Numbered from the stretch's first letter, positions 52,499-62,766 are shown. The stretch is DNA of 64,000 bases from Aidingimonas lacisalsi (GCF_008079445.1 NZ_VRYH01000003.1:363658-427657); one strand, 5' to 3'. Notes: a model not told the origin generated them from the sequence alone. Translations and numbers: made by a program.

Positions 52499-53167
52499 TC
52501 AGCCGCGCTGTCGCAATCGGGTATCCAGTTCGGCGAGTCGTTCCGGAGTGCCGACATCCACCCAGTCACCGACGAGTCGATGACCGCTGACTCGTTGGTC
52601 TGCGATGGCCTGTCTCAGCAAGGGGGCCAATGGAAAGGCGCCTGGTTCTTGACCCTTGACGAGGGAAGGATCGATCAAGGCAATACCTGCGTAGGTAAGC
52701 CGCTGGTTGCCCTGGTCGTCGACTCGGCCGTGTCCATCGAGGTGGAAGTCCCCCGTGGTGTGATGTCCGGGATTGTCGACCAGCCACAGGTGGGCCAGGT
52801 CGTCACCGAGGCGTGGTAGATGCCGGAACTCGTCATCGCACCAGACATCGCCATTGATCAGCAGGAAGGGTGATGAACCCAGCAAGGGAAGTGCCTTGAG
52901 GATACCGCCTCCCGTCTCCAGTGGCGTTTCCTCGTGACTCCAGGCGATCGACAGGCCGTATTCACGGCCGTCGCCCAGCGCTTGGATGATCTGCTCCCCA
53001 CGATAGCTGACATTGATGACGACGTCTCTGATTCCGGCGGATGCCAGGCGATCGAGGTGGTGAGCGATCAAGGGTCTGCCGGCGACCGGCAGGAGTGGCT
53101 TGGGGCAAGCGTCGGTTAGCGGTCGCATGCGCTTGCCCAGGCCGGCGGCGAGAATCATGGCCTTCAT
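52499..53167 (-). CDS. murU: N-acetylmuramate alpha-1-phosphate uridylyltransferase
   Basis: A 222-residue nucleotidyltransferase that converts MurNAc-1-phosphate to UDP-MurNAc in the peptidoglycan recycling route that bypasses MurA, conferring fosfomycin tolerance. MILAAGLGKRMRPLTDACPK is the classic UTP-binding signature, and FLLINGDVWCDDEF carries the metal ligand. Its start overlaps the end of amgK by 4 bp, which matches the amgK-murU pair of Pseudomonas putida. Confidence 0.9.
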   Translation of the reverse strand: MKAMILAAGLGKRMRPLTDACPKPLLPVAGRPLIAHHLDRLASAGIRDVVINVSYRGEQIIQALGDGREYGLSIAWSHEETPLETGGGILKALPLLGSSPFLLINGDVWCDDEFRHLPRLGDDLAHLWLVDNPGHHTTGDFHLDGHGRVDDQGNQRLTYAGIALIDPSLVKGQEPGAFPLAPLLRQAIADQRVSGHRLVGDWVDVGTPERLAELDTRLRQRG

Positions 53168-54210
53168 GATGTCTGCCCCGCAAGCGATCGGCGTTGCAGT
53201 TCCTCGTTGAGGGCGGGGGCGAGTGTGTCATTCACCCATGTGCGGAACGAGATGAATTCCGGCCAGGGTGCCAGGCTGTCATCGAGATGCCCAAGGAAAT
53301 GCGGTAAACGGGCCAGGAACCGTGTCTTGTGATCGCGCAAGGCCAGGCGGCAGAAAATGCCCAGCACCTTGAGCGAACGCTGGGCTGCCATCGCATCGGC
53401 CAGGAAACGAAAACGCTCGAAGGATATCGTATCGTCAGGTAAACGGCCATCGGCCAGGGCACGTTGATGGAAACCTCCAAGCCAGGCGTTGTACTGTGCA
53501 GGCGGGAAACGACAATAACGGCCGCGCAGGAGAGAGACCAGGTCATAGGTGATCGGTCCTTGCATGGCATCCTGGAAGTCGATCATGTAGAGCCGCTGCT
53601 CCTGGACCATCAGGTTCATGGCATCGAAATCGCGGTGAACGGCAATCACTGGTTGTACCAGTGCCGTATCGATCAGTTGCTGACGCAGTCTCGGCCAGGT
53701 GCTGGGCAGATCGAGCGCCAGCAGCGTACCTGCACACCAATCGCGGAACAGATCGAGTTCTCGTCCTAGCAGATCGGCACTGTAGGCCGGTAGCGTTTCG
53801 CCGGGGGCACGCGTTTGTAGCTGGTCGAGCAAGGTCAGGGCCTGGTCGTGCCAGGCCAGAGTCGTCGCCCCGTGGTCACCGTCGAGACAGCGCTGAAGGG
53901 GCGTGTCGCCGAGGTCGTCGAGTTCAATGAACCCCAGCTCGAGACTCCGATGATGGATGCATGGTACCGGCAGTCCAGCGTCTTGCCAGGCATCGGCGAT
54001 GGTCACGAAGGGGCGACTGTCCTCCTTGCCGGGAGGCGCATCCATGACGATGCGAGTCCTGCCATCGGGCAAGGCCAGCCGAAAATAGCGTCGAAAGCTG
54101 GCATCGTCCGCAGCCAGGGTGAGGTTCAGTTGACCGAGTGTCAGCCCATGCTGTTCGGCCAGCCAGTGGCAAAGCTGTTCGTAACGTGACGGTTGGGAGG
54201 CCGAAGACAT
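53164..54210 (-). CDS. amgK: Anomeric N-acetylmuramate/N-acetylglucosamine kinase
   Basis: A 348-residue aminoglycoside phosphotransferase-like kinase that phosphorylates MurNAc and GlcNAc at C1. FRRYFRLALPDGRTRIVMDA, the catalytic loop HRDFDAMNLM and metal-binding DFQDAMQGPITYDLVSLL are all present. CAAGGAG supports the ATG at 54210 (MSSASQPSR). It is divergent from lptD and coupled to murU, the same arrangement as in Pseudomonas. Confidence 0.9.
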   Translation of the reverse strand: MSSASQPSRYEQLCHWLAEQHGLTLGQLNLTLAADDASFRRYFRLALPDGRTRIVMDAPPGKEDSRPFVTIADAWQDAGLPVPCIHHRSLELGFIELDDLGDTPLQRCLDGDHGATTLAWHDQALTLLDQLQTRAPGETLPAYSADLLGRELDLFRDWCAGTLLALDLPSTWPRLRQQLIDTALVQPVIAVHRDFDAMNLMVQEQRLYMIDFQDAMQGPITYDLVSLLRGRYCRFPPAQYNAWLGGFHQRALADGRLPDDTISFERFRFLADAMAAQRSLKVLGIFCRLALRDHKTRFLARLPHFLGHLDDSLAPWPEFISFRTWVNDTLAPALNEELQRRSLAGQTS

Positions 54211-54346
54211 TGGGGCTCCTTGGTTGACGGGACTGTGTTGCCACCGCATGCTGCATCCTGGAAGCGTCGCACCGACGCGATGCCTGCACAGGTCGTGTCG
54301 CGGGCTGTATGATAACGGTTTCCCATCGCCAAGGACATCGAGGAAC

Positions 54347-56824
54347 ATGGGTAAGCGATTGTACTGGACAGCCCTTGCCGGCCTGGTGACTGGATCCGGA
54401 ATGTTGACTGGCCCCGTGCTGGCCGCCCCGCCCGAGCCGCTACCCGCCGATCAGCTTGATTGGCAGACGTGGGAGGGCGAGGCGCCACCCGATGCACTAT
54501 GCCGGGGGCGTTACATCGTTCCCGATTATCGTCTGCCACCGGGCGATACGCCGGAGCAGACCCGTTCAGCGTCCGATTCGGCCGAGTACGGCGATAACGG
54601 GGAAACCATTCTGAGCGGCGAGGTCATTCTGCGTCGTGGACAGAGTCAACTGGAAGCGCCGCAAGTGCGCGTCAATGCCGAACGGGATCGGGTATTTTCC
54701 CAGGGGCCGTTGGCGTTGCGGGATGAAGGTATTCTGGTACGTGGTGACGCGGCGGAAATGTCGTTGGAGTCCGACCAGGCGCAAGTCGATACGGCGCATT
54801 ATGTGGTGCATGAGCAGCGTCTGCGTGGCGATGCGCAGCAACTGGAGCGTCTGGAAGACGGGCGTTATGTACTCGACGATGCCAGTTTCACCACTTGTGA
54901 GCCGGGTAGCAATATCTGGACATTGGTCGGCAAGGACGTGAAGCTCGACCGCGAGAGCGGGTTCGGTACCGCTCGTCATGCGCGTCTCGAGATGGGCGAT
55001 ATTCCTGTCTTCTACTGGCCATGGGTTCGTTTTCCCATTGATGATCGCCGGCAAAGCGGCTTCCTGTGGCCGACACTGGGGTTGTCCACCGACTCCCTGG
55101 ACTACGGCCAGCCGTATTACTTCAACATCGCTCCCAATCTCGATGCCACGGTGACACCGCGCTGGATCAGTGAGAGCGGTATGCTGCTCGGTGGCGAGTT
55201 GCGTTATCTCCAGCCCGGTTTCGAGGGGCAGATTGAAGGTGCCTACCTATCCAGCGATAACGATGGTGGCAATAGCGACAACCCCAATGATCCAGACGGA
55301 CAGTTCGAGGGTGAGGATCGTTGGTACGTGGATTATCGTCACCAGGGGCGCATTTCGGATCGTTCGGATTATAACCTGCGTTACGGTGCCGCCAGTGATG
55401 GACGCTACTTCGATGACTTCGGACGCAATTTCGCCGAACGAGATACCAACAGCCTGTCGCGTCTGGCACAGGTCGACTACCGGGGAGAGCGCTGGCAGTT
55501 CGATGCGCGTGCGCAGGGCTATCAGAAACTGGAGTTCCCGTTGAATCCGAGGAACAAGCCGTTCTATCGCCTGCCGAGCCTGACTGCGAATGCCCGCTGG
55601 GATCAGGATGCCGGCTTCTATCAGCAGTGGCGTTCCAACGTGACCCATTTCTGGCGGGATCTCGATACCGATGAAAATGGCGTCGTCGAGGATGAATTGG
55701 GGCGTAGCCGCAGGATACCTCTGCGTGAGGCCGCCAATGGCACACGCCTGCACTTGTCGCCGGCGGTCGGCTGGCGAGCCGAGCTAAGCTGGGGGTTCCT
55801 CGAACCCCGCCTGGAAATGCTGCACACCACCTATGAACTCGATTACGGCAATCGCGATACCTCGCGAAGCGAGAGCCTGTCCCGTACCGTACCCGTCACG
55901 TCAGTGGATAGCGGGCTGATCTTCGAACGCGACATGAACTGGTTCGATGCCGCTTACCGCCAGACACTGGAACCACGTTTGTATTACGCCTATGTGCCGG
56001 AGCGCGATCAGAGCGAATTTCCGGACTTCGATACCAATGAGCGTGCTTTCTCCTATAACCAGTTATGGTCTCCCTACCGCTTTTCCGGCAGTGACCGTAT
56101 CGGTGATGAGAACAAGGTATCCTACGGTATCGCGTCACGCTTTCTCGAAGACGAAAGCGGCCGTGAGCGCCTCTCCATCGCCTTGGGGCAAAGCCGCTAC
56201 TTCGAGGATCGCAACATCGACATGAACGGCGATCCCGATACCTTGCCTTCAGAGAACAATTATGAGCGTTACTACAATGCCGTGCGTGACCGTTCACCGG
56301 TGGTAACGCGCGTCAACTGGCAGATCAGCGATCGTTGGAGTACACGCTACCAATGGCTGTACGACGAACAGCGTGACTTGACCGAAAGCAATAGCGTGAG
56401 TCTTCGCTATCGTGACCCTGACGGACATGTGTTGAACCTTGGCTACCGTTGGCAACTCGAAGGGTTTGATCCCTCCGGCGATGCCGAGGACCGCTTGGGG
56501 TACAACCGTGAGGAGTACGACATCTCAGGGGCGTATCAGCTGAATCCACGTATCGATCTGATCGGTCGTTTCCTTTATGACAACACCAACGATCGAGCCC
56601 TGGAGCAACTAGCGGGTGTGCAGTGGAATGACTGCTGTTATGGTTTGCAACTGGTGTGGCGCGAGTGGATCGAGGACAACGATACGGCCAACCGTATCGA
56701 CGACGACTACACCGACCGCGGTATCTTCCTGCGCTTCGTCTTCAAGGGACTGGGTGGTGCAGGCCAGGAGGCGGATGAATACTTTGAACAAGCCATTCCG
56801 GGATATCGCTCCACGGCGTTCTAG
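54347..56824 (+). CDS. lptD: LPS-assembly outer-membrane protein LptD
   Basis: An 825-residue outer-membrane protein that, with the lipoprotein LptE, inserts LPS into the outer leaflet. A signal peptide ends about residue 27 (VLAAPPEPL). The N-terminal OstA-like domain (about 80-200) is followed by a large beta barrel. The four cysteines that make the essential disulphides are visible: C52, C184 and the pair C763-C764 (DCCYG). The ATG at 54347 (MGKRLYW) follows GAGGAAC. It heads the conserved lptD-surA-pdxA-rsmA-apaG-apaH cluster and is divergent from amgK. Confidence 0.95.
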   Translation: MGKRLYWTALAGLVTGSGMLTGPVLAAPPEPLPADQLDWQTWEGEAPPDALCRGRYIVPDYRLPPGDTPEQTRSASDSAEYGDNGETILSGEVILRRGQSQLEAPQVRVNAERDRVFSQGPLALRDEGILVRGDAAEMSLESDQAQVDTAHYVVHEQRLRGDAQQLERLEDGRYVLDDASFTTCEPGSNIWTLVGKDVKLDRESGFGTARHARLEMGDIPVFYWPWVRFPIDDRRQSGFLWPTLGLSTDSLDYGQPYYFNIAPNLDATVTPRWISESGMLLGGELRYLQPGFEGQIEGAYLSSDNDGGNSDNPNDPDGQFEGEDRWYVDYRHQGRISDRSDYNLRYGAASDGRYFDDFGRNFAERDTNSLSRLAQVDYRGERWQFDARAQGYQKLEFPLNPRNKPFYRLPSLTANARWDQDAGFYQQWRSNVTHFWRDLDTDENGVVEDELGRSRRIPLREAANGTRLHLSPAVGWRAELSWGFLEPRLEMLHTTYELDYGNRDTSRSESLSRTVPVTSVDSGLIFERDMNWFDAAYRQTLEPRLYYAYVPERDQSEFPDFDTNERAFSYNQLWSPYRFSGSDRIGDENKVSYGIASRFLEDESGRERLSIALGQSRYFEDRNIDMNGDPDTLPSENNYERYYNAVRDRSPVVTRVNWQISDRWSTRYQWLYDEQRDLTESNSVSLRYRDPDGHVLNLGYRWQLEGFDPSGDAEDRLGYNREEYDISGAYQLNPRIDLIGRFLYDNTNDRALEQLAGVQWNDCCYGLQLVWREWIEDNDTANRIDDDYTDRGIFLRFVFKGLGGAGQEADEYFEQAIPGYRSTAF

Positions 56825-56901
56825 ACGAGTCGACCGTCAAGATGTGATCGAGTGACACGACACCTAATTCGGGATACAGAATGAGAGTAAACGAGGTAGT
56901 T

Positions 56902-57879
56902 ATGCGCAGCCGTTTCATCGCCCCGCTGGGGCTCGCCTTGCTGCTGGCCATCTTGCCGTTGGCGGTGCAGGCACAGAGCGCCGAGCCGCTGGACCGTATC
57001 GTTGCCGTAGTCAACGAGGATGCGATCATGCAAAGCGAACTCGAGACTCGGGTCGATCAGGTGCGCAGTCAGATGTCTTCGCGCGGGATGCAAGGGCCGG
57101 ATGAACAAGCACTTCGCCGTCAGGTACTGGATCGCATGATCCTGGAAGAAATCCAGTTGCAGATGGCGGCAAACGCCGATCTCAGCGTCAACGATACCGA
57201 GCTCAATTCGGCCGTGCGCAGTATCGCCGAAAGCAATGACATGACGCTGGAGCAGTTCGCCGATGCATTGGAAGGTGATGGATTGACGTTGGCCGATGTG
57301 CGGCGGCAGGTTCGCCGTGACCTCCTGATACGGCAGGTGCAACAAGCGAATGTTTCGCGTCGAGTCAATGTCAGTGATCGCGAGATCGACCGTTACCTTG
57401 ATCAGCAGGGCGACCGTCAAGGCGATCGGTATCACCTGGCCCATATCCTCGTCTCCTTGCCTCAGTCCGCGAGCTCTGACGAGATTCAGCAGGCTCAGAA
57501 CGAGGTGCGTCGACTGGCTGATGAGTTGGAGCAGGGGGCGGATTTCGCCGAACTGGCGGCGGCCGAGTCCGATGGCAGCCAGGCCTTGGAAGGCGGTGAC
57601 CTGGGGTGGCGCAGTGCCGGTGAAATACCGAGTATCTTCGCGGATACCATTCCTGAGCTCGCGGTAGGCGAGGTGACCGAGCCGTTGCGCAGTCCGAGCG
57701 GTTTTCACCTGGTCAAGTTGCTCGACCGTGAAGACGGACAGCAAGCCAATGGTCGCAATCGACGCGATCAGGCGCGTCAGGCACTTTTCCAGCGCAAGGC
57801 CAACGATGAACTGGAAGCCTGGCTGCAGGAGATTCGCGCCGAAGCGTTCGTCGATAATCGTCTTGACGCCGCAGGCTGA
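56902..57879 (+). CDS. surA: Periplasmic chaperone SurA, short form with one parvulin domain
   Basis: A 325-residue periplasmic chaperone/peptidyl-prolyl isomerase that escorts outer-membrane proteins to the BAM complex. The signal peptide ends about residue 25 (VQAQSAEPL). An N-terminal chaperone module (DRIVAVVNEDAIMQSEL) is followed by one PpiC domain (about 178-275; HILVSLP, GGDLGW, FHLVKLLDRE) and a C-terminal helix. E. coli SurA is 428 residues with two parvulin domains, so one appears to be missing. The ATG at 56902 has GAGGTAG upstream; the frame starts at 56881. Confidence 0.9.
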   Translation: MRSRFIAPLGLALLLAILPLAVQAQSAEPLDRIVAVVNEDAIMQSELETRVDQVRSQMSSRGMQGPDEQALRRQVLDRMILEEIQLQMAANADLSVNDTELNSAVRSIAESNDMTLEQFADALEGDGLTLADVRRQVRRDLLIRQVQQANVSRRVNVSDREIDRYLDQQGDRQGDRYHLAHILVSLPQSASSDEIQQAQNEVRRLADELEQGADFAELAAAESDGSQALEGGDLGWRSAGEIPSIFADTIPELAVGEVTEPLRSPSGFHLVKLLDREDGQQANGRNRRDQARQALFQRKANDELEAWLQEIRAEAFVDNRLDAAG

Positions 57880-57890
57880 GGGATTACCTC

Positions 57891-58928
57891 GTGTCGACTC
57901 CCGTGCTGGCATTGACGACAGGCGAGCCGGCAGGTATCGGGCCGGAACTGGTGGTGAAACTGGCGGCTGAGATGTCGTCGTCATCAGTGCGGCTGGTCGC
58001 TGTCGGTGATCCAGCCATGCTGGTCGAGCGGGCTGCGTTGACAGGCGTGGATATCGATATCCAACCACTTGCCTTGGGGCAGGACCCCGCCAGGGTACCT
58101 GCAGGGAGCTTACCGGTTTGGCCGGTAACGTTGCGGCGACCATCCCAGCCTGGCCACCTGCTGGCGGCGAATGCCGATTACGTGATAGAGACCCTGGACG
58201 TGGCGATCGCTGCCTGTCGTCACGGTCAGGCCCAGGGAATGGTAACGGCCCCTGTGCATAAAGGCATCATCATTGATGGGGGGCACGTCGGCTTTACCGG
58301 CCATACCGAATACTTGCGCGATGCTTGCGACATCGACGAGGTCGTGATGATGCTGGCTACCCACGACCCGCTTCATGCCCGTGATCCCTGTTGGCAAGGC
58401 AAACGAACGTTGCGTGTCGCCTTGGCGACCACGCATTTGCCACTGCGTGACGTCGCCGAGGCAATCAGGCCCGAGAGTCTGGCTCGGGTCGTGCGCATCT
58501 TGCACACTGACCTGCAGCGTCATTTCGGTATCGCGTCACCGCGAATTCTGGTGTGCGGCCTGAACCCTCATGCCGGTGAAGACGGGCATTTGGGGCGAGA
58601 GGAAATCGAGGTGATAACGCCGACCCTATCTCATTTACGTGCACAGGGGGTCTCGGTGTTCGGGCCGTTACCGGCCGATACTCTGTTTACGCCCCGTTAC
58701 CTGGCGGAGACAGATGCGGTTCTGGCCATGTACCATGATCAAGGGCTGGCCGTACTCAAGTATGCAGGTTTCGGCCGTGGCGCCAATATCACATTGGGGT
58801 TGCCGATCATTCGTACCTCGGTGGATCATGGAACTGCCCTGGACCTGGCCGGGACGGGATGTGCCGATACGGGGAGCTTGGCAGAAGCCGTCATGCTCGC
58901 GCGTTCCATGGTGACACACGCATTCTGA
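57891..58928 (+). CDS. pdxA: 4-hydroxythreonine-4-phosphate dehydrogenase
   Basis: A 345-residue enzyme of the DXP-dependent pyridoxal 5'-phosphate pathway. LALTTGEPAGIGPELVVKL is the start signature, and Zn-binding histidines are in GFTGHTEYL, CGLNPHAGEDGHLG and MYHDQGL. It begins with GTG 11 bp after surA. Length fits the family (E. coli 329). Confidence 0.94.
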   Translation: MSTPVLALTTGEPAGIGPELVVKLAAEMSSSSVRLVAVGDPAMLVERAALTGVDIDIQPLALGQDPARVPAGSLPVWPVTLRRPSQPGHLLAANADYVIETLDVAIAACRHGQAQGMVTAPVHKGIIIDGGHVGFTGHTEYLRDACDIDEVVMMLATHDPLHARDPCWQGKRTLRVALATTHLPLRDVAEAIRPESLARVVRILHTDLQRHFGIASPRILVCGLNPHAGEDGHLGREEIEVITPTLSHLRAQGVSVFGPLPADTLFTPRYLAETDAVLAMYHDQGLAVLKYAGFGRGANITLGLPIIRTSVDHGTALDLAGTGCADTGSLAEAVMLARSMVTHAF

Positions 58929-58981
58929 GTCAATGACTGCTATCATCCTCGTCTTTGCGAGTCCAAGGAATTCATTGCTGC

Positions 58982-59785
58982 ATGTCATCTCGCCCCCAGC
59001 CACATCGAGCCCGCAAGCGCTTTGGTCAGAACTTTCTGCGCGATCCGGGCATCGTTTCACGTATCGTGCGCGCCATTGCACCCCGTGATGGGGATCGCCT
59101 GATCGAAATCGGGCCAGGACAGGGTGCGCTCACGGGGCCCTTGCTGGAAGCGAACGGCAGTCTGGAAGTCATTGAGCTGGATCGGGATCTAGTGCCCGGT
59201 CTGCGGGTGCAATTCTTTCGCTATCCCGGTTTCGTCATCCATGAAGGTGATGCGTTGAAACTGGACTACCTGGCATTCAAGGGCGACGGACCACCACTGC
59301 GGGTGGTAGGTAATCTGCCATACAATATTGCCACACCGCTGATCGTACGCTTGATGGAAGCCGGCCGCGCCATTGCCGATATGCACTTCATGCTGCAGAA
59401 AGAGGTCGTTGAACGTCTGGCAGCATCGCCGGGAGGGGCCGCATGGGGGCGATTATCGGTCATGGCACAATACCACTGTCAGGTCGATGACCTGTTTTCG
59501 GTTCCCCCTGAGGCCTTCGTCCCTCAGCCCAACGTGGACTCGGCCATTGTGCGTTTGACGCCGCACGCCGAGTTGCCCCATGTCGCTGTGGATGAAAACA
59601 TCCTGTTCGATGTGGTGCGTGATGCTTTCGGCCAACGCCGTAAGACATTGAGGAACAACCTGAAAGCCCATCTTACACCGGCCGAGTTGGAACGCTTGTC
59701 GATCGATTCCGGACGCCGGCCTCAGACGTTGACCGTCGAGGAATTCGTGCGCATTGCCAACTTCCTGGCCAGGAAGCCCTCATGA
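58982..59785 (+). CDS. rsmA: 16S rRNA dimethyladenosine transferase
   Basis: A 267-residue methyltransferase (KsgA) that dimethylates A1518 and A1519 of 16S rRNA. HRARKRFGQNFLRDPGIV opens it, IEIGPGQGALTGPLL is the SAM-binding motif, and NLPYNIATPLI is the NLPY catalytic motif. AAGGA lies rather far upstream of the ATG at 58982. It overlaps apaG by 4 bp. Confidence 0.96.
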   Translation: MSSRPQPHRARKRFGQNFLRDPGIVSRIVRAIAPRDGDRLIEIGPGQGALTGPLLEANGSLEVIELDRDLVPGLRVQFFRYPGFVIHEGDALKLDYLAFKGDGPPLRVVGNLPYNIATPLIVRLMEAGRAIADMHFMLQKEVVERLAASPGGAAWGRLSVMAQYHCQVDDLFSVPPEAFVPQPNVDSAIVRLTPHAELPHVAVDENILFDVVRDAFGQRRKTLRNNLKAHLTPAELERLSIDSGRRPQTLTVEEFVRIANFLARKPS

Positions 59786-60180
59786 AAGCGTCGTCTCATT
59801 TACCGTCGTCAGCCGACATCCGTGTTCAGGTGGAACCGGCCTACTGTGATGAAGAATCCTCACCTGCCGAACAGCGCTTCGTGTTTCGCTATACCATCAC
59901 CATACACAACCACTCCGAGAACAGCGTACAGGTGCTGGCACGTTACTGGAAAATCACGCAAGGGAGCGGCAAAGTGCAAGAGGTGCGCGGTAAAGGAGTC
60001 GTGGGTAAGCAGCCCTTGATCGGCCCAGGCCAGACGTTTCGTTATACCAGCCGCGCGGTACTCGACGGACCTGTCGGTGTCATGCAGGGCGCTTATACCT
60101 GTGTCGATACGGCGACACAGCAGGCGTTCGAGGTGGATATCGCACCGTTTCGTCTGGCGAACCCCAGTCAAGTGCATTGA
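59782..60180 (+). CDS. apaG: Co2+/Mg2+ efflux-associated protein ApaG
   Basis: A 132-residue immunoglobulin-like single-domain protein. RFVFRYTITIHNHSENSVQVL, ARYWKITQG, GKGVVGKQPLIGPG and GVMQGAYTCV are the family hallmarks. Its ATGA overlap with rsmA shows coupling. Mutants in other bacteria are affected in cobalt resistance, but the biochemical role is not settled. Confidence 0.95.
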   Translation: MKASSHLPSSADIRVQVEPAYCDEESSPAEQRFVFRYTITIHNHSENSVQVLARYWKITQGSGKVQEVRGKGVVGKQPLIGPGQTFRYTSRAVLDGPVGVMQGAYTCVDTATQQAFEVDIAPFRLANPSQVH

Positions 60181-60239
60181 GCATGCTCATGGGGCCGGAT
60201 GACCATCCGCGACAGTGAATAGCAAGAGTAGGAGTTGTC

Positions 60240-61055
60240 ATGACCACGTACGTTGTCGGTGATCTGCAGGGATGCCACGACGAGTTCGAGGCATTGCTCG
60301 AGCGGCTTGAGTTCGATACTCGCCATGATGCGTTATGGCTGGTCGGCGATCTGGTCAATCGAGGGCCCGGATCGCTGGCGTGTCTGCGCCGGGTCTACCA
60401 GCTTGGTGATGCGGCGCGGGTGGTACTGGGCAACCACGATCTGCACTTGCTGGCAGTGGCTCGTGGACGCTCGGAACTCAAACGCAAGGACACCCTGGTA
60501 CCGGTACTCGAAGCGCCGGATCGCGAACGACTGCTTGATTGGTTGCAAGCCCAACCGTTGATCGTCACGAATGGTAACGAGGTCATGGCCCATGCCGGAC
60601 TGCCGCCTCAATGGCGTGTCGAAAAAGCGGTCCAATTGGCCTCCGAGGTGCAGGATCGTCTGACCGGCCAATACGGCGGCGCATTTCTGGAGCAGATGTA
60701 CGGTAACCAGCCGGATATCTGGCGCGACGACCTGGAGGGTATCGAGCGGCTCCGGGTAATCGTCAACACATTGACACGCATGCGCTTTATCAACTCGGAA
60801 GGTCTGCTTGATTTTACCGCCAAGGAAGGGCTTGACTCAGTGCCGGCAGGCTATGCGCCCTGGTTCACTTTTCCTCGTCATGACGACCCGCATATCCTGT
60901 TCGGCCATTGGGCGGCGCTGGAAGGGCGGACACCGGGTAGTCGGGTGAATGCCGAAGCACTGGATACCGGATGTGTCTGGGGAGGTCGTTTGACGGCATT
61001 GAACCTGGACACTGGCCAGCGTGTCAGTGTGCCGAGTCGACCAGGCGCAAACTGA
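60240..61055 (+). CDS. apaH: Bis(5'-nucleosyl)-tetraphosphatase, symmetrical
   Basis: A 271-residue metallophosphatase that hydrolyses Ap4A and removes Np4-type RNA caps. Metal-binding motifs are [34 protein letters not shown] and [17 protein letters not shown] precedes the ATG. Ends the lptD cluster, 14 bp before cca. Confidence 0.95.
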   Translation: MTTYVVGDLQGCHDEFEALLERLEFDTRHDALWLVGDLVNRGPGSLACLRRVYQLGDAARVVLGNHDLHLLAVARGRSELKRKDTLVPVLEAPDRERLLDWLQAQPLIVTNGNEVMAHAGLPPQWRVEKAVQLASEVQDRLTGQYGGAFLEQMYGNQPDIWRDDLEGIERLRVIVNTLTRMRFINSEGLLDFTAKEGLDSVPAGYAPWFTFPRHDDPHILFGHWAALEGRTPGSRVNAEALDTGCVWGGRLTALNLDTGQRVSVPSRPGAN

Positions 61056-61068
61056 CGGACGGGTGAGT

Positions 61069-62229
61069 ATGAACGATCGCATGGCGGGACTCGATGTGTA
61101 TCGTGTAGGCGGCGCGGTGCGCGACAAACATCTCGGATGGCCGGTCTATGACAACGACTGGGTCGTCGTCGGTGCAACGCCCAAGATGATGGAGCGCCGT
61201 GGTTTCAAGCCGGTTGGTCGTGATTTTCCGGTGTTCCTGCATCCCGAAACGCATGAGGAGTATGCGCTGGCGCGTACCGAGCGCAAGCAGGGTCGTGGCT
61301 ATACCGGATTCCAGGTTCAGGCGAGTCCTGATGTGACGCTCGAAGATGATCTACGTCGACGCGACTTGACCTGCAATGCCATGGCCGAAACCCCTGATGG
61401 CACCTTGATTGACCCATACGGCGGGTTGGCTGACCTGCAGCACAAGGTGTTGCGTCATGTGTCGCCGGCATTCGTCGAGGATCCTCTACGGGTCCTGCGG
61501 ACGGCACGTTTCCTGGCTCGCTATCGGCATATGGGATTTTCCATTGCGGTTGATACATTGGCGTTGATGCGCGAACTGGTTGCCAATGGAGAAATGGCAT
61601 ACCTGGTGGCCGAGCGTGTCTGGACAGAGACTGACAAGGCATTGGGTGAACTCTCGCCCCATGCGTATTTTCAGGCGCTGATGGATTGTCATGCCTTGTC
61701 TGAGCTGATGCCCGAACTGACCGCCGAGTCCATGCATCTGGAAGACGCGCTCGCACGGATGCTTCATCTTCCCGAGCTGGACGACTCGGATGACGATGGC
61801 GTGAAGCGCTGGCGTTGGGCCAGACTGTGCGAGCATCTGGATGATGACGTGCGCCAATCATTGCAACAGCGCTTGCGGGTACCGAATGCCTATGCCGATC
61901 AGGCGAGCTTGGCAGCATTGACCCGCCGCTTCAGGCATGCATCAGGGACGGCACTGCCTGACGCTCATGCGGTGTTTCAATGGCTGAACGATATCGATGC
62001 CTGGCGTCGCGGTGAGCGTGTCGCTCCCCAACTGCGCCTTATCCACCTGACCGATGAGCACCTGGCCCAAGTGCTTTCTAATGCTTGGGCGCATGCCCTC
62101 CAGATCCAGCCGCGCGACCTGGTCGAGGCGGGGTACAAGGGGAAGGCCCTCGGTGACGCTCTGGCCGAGCGCCGTCGAGCGGCTATCGATGAGGCCCTGC
62201 ATGCCCGCGATCGTGAGCCTTCCGGGTGA
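61069..62229 (+). CDS. cca: CCA tRNA nucleotidyltransferase
   Basis: A 386-residue class II CCA-adding enzyme that builds or repairs tRNA 3' ends. YRVGGAVRD and the metal-binding DND of YDNDWVVVG, plus [13 protein letters not shown] and [15 protein letters not shown], are diagnostic. The E. coli protein has a C-terminal HD phosphohydrolase domain; here the HD signature is not visible in the corresponding region, so it is probably a simple CCA-adding enzyme. GGTGAGT precedes the ATG at 61069. Faces folK, 10 bp apart. Confidence 0.93.
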   Translation: MNDRMAGLDVYRVGGAVRDKHLGWPVYDNDWVVVGATPKMMERRGFKPVGRDFPVFLHPETHEEYALARTERKQGRGYTGFQVQASPDVTLEDDLRRRDLTCNAMAETPDGTLIDPYGGLADLQHKVLRHVSPAFVEDPLRVLRTARFLARYRHMGFSIAVDTLALMRELVANGEMAYLVAERVWTETDKALGELSPHAYFQALMDCHALSELMPELTAESMHLEDALARMLHLPELDDSDDDGVKRWRWARLCEHLDDDVRQSLQQRLRVPNAYADQASLAALTRRFRHASGTALPDAHAVFQWLNDIDAWRRGERVAPQLRLIHLTDEHLAQVLSNAWAHALQIQPRDLVEAGYKGKALGDALAERRRAAIDEALHARDREPSG

Positions 62230-62238
62230 CCCTTGGCG

Positions 62239-62766
62239 TTACTCGGGCGTATCGGCATGCGAGATCTGTCGACCTTGCCATGTGAAGTCCACTGGCCACA
62301 GACGCTGGGACGTCCGGGGAAAATCGGCCCACATTTCGGCGTAGGTCCGACCATCGAGAGGGTGGCGTTGTTCGGGAATCAGTTCCGCCATGGGCAGCAG
62401 AACGAAGGCGTGAAATGTGATTTCGTCACGCGGCAGTGTGACGCCGTCGACATTGCCGATCAGGCCATCGACAGTCAACAGGTCGATGTCCAGCGTCCGA
62501 GGACTGAATTTAGGACTGTCCTTGCGCCGTCCATTGGCGTATTCGAGCTGTTTGCACCAGGATTGCAGCTGTCCCACACTCAAGGCCGTGTGAAAGACAG
62601 CGATCAGGTTGTAGAAATTACGCCCATCTTCGAATCCCACCGGTTCGCTTTCGAACACACGTGACACATCGGGAGTGCCGAAATTGGCCTGTAGGGCATC
62701 GAGACATGCGCGAATATGCCGCTCGCGCTCGATGTTGCTTCCTATGCTGACGGTCACTTGCTTCAT
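62239..62766 (-). CDS. folK: 2-amino-4-hydroxy-6-hydroxymethyldihydropteridine pyrophosphokinase
   Basis: A 175-residue folate-synthesis enzyme that pyrophosphorylates the pterin. VTVSIGSNIERERHIRACLD and SPKFSPRTLDIDLL are diagnostic, with the Asp pair binding Mg2+. The ATG at 62766 overlaps the folB stop by 4 bp, showing translational coupling. Confidence 0.93.
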   Translation of the reverse strand: MKQVTVSIGSNIERERHIRACLDALQANFGTPDVSRVFESEPVGFEDGRNFYNLIAVFHTALSVGQLQSWCKQLEYANGRRKDSPKFSPRTLDIDLLTVDGLIGNVDGVTLPRDEITFHAFVLLPMAELIPEQRHPLDGRTYAEMWADFPRTSQRLWPVDFTWQGRQISHADTPE

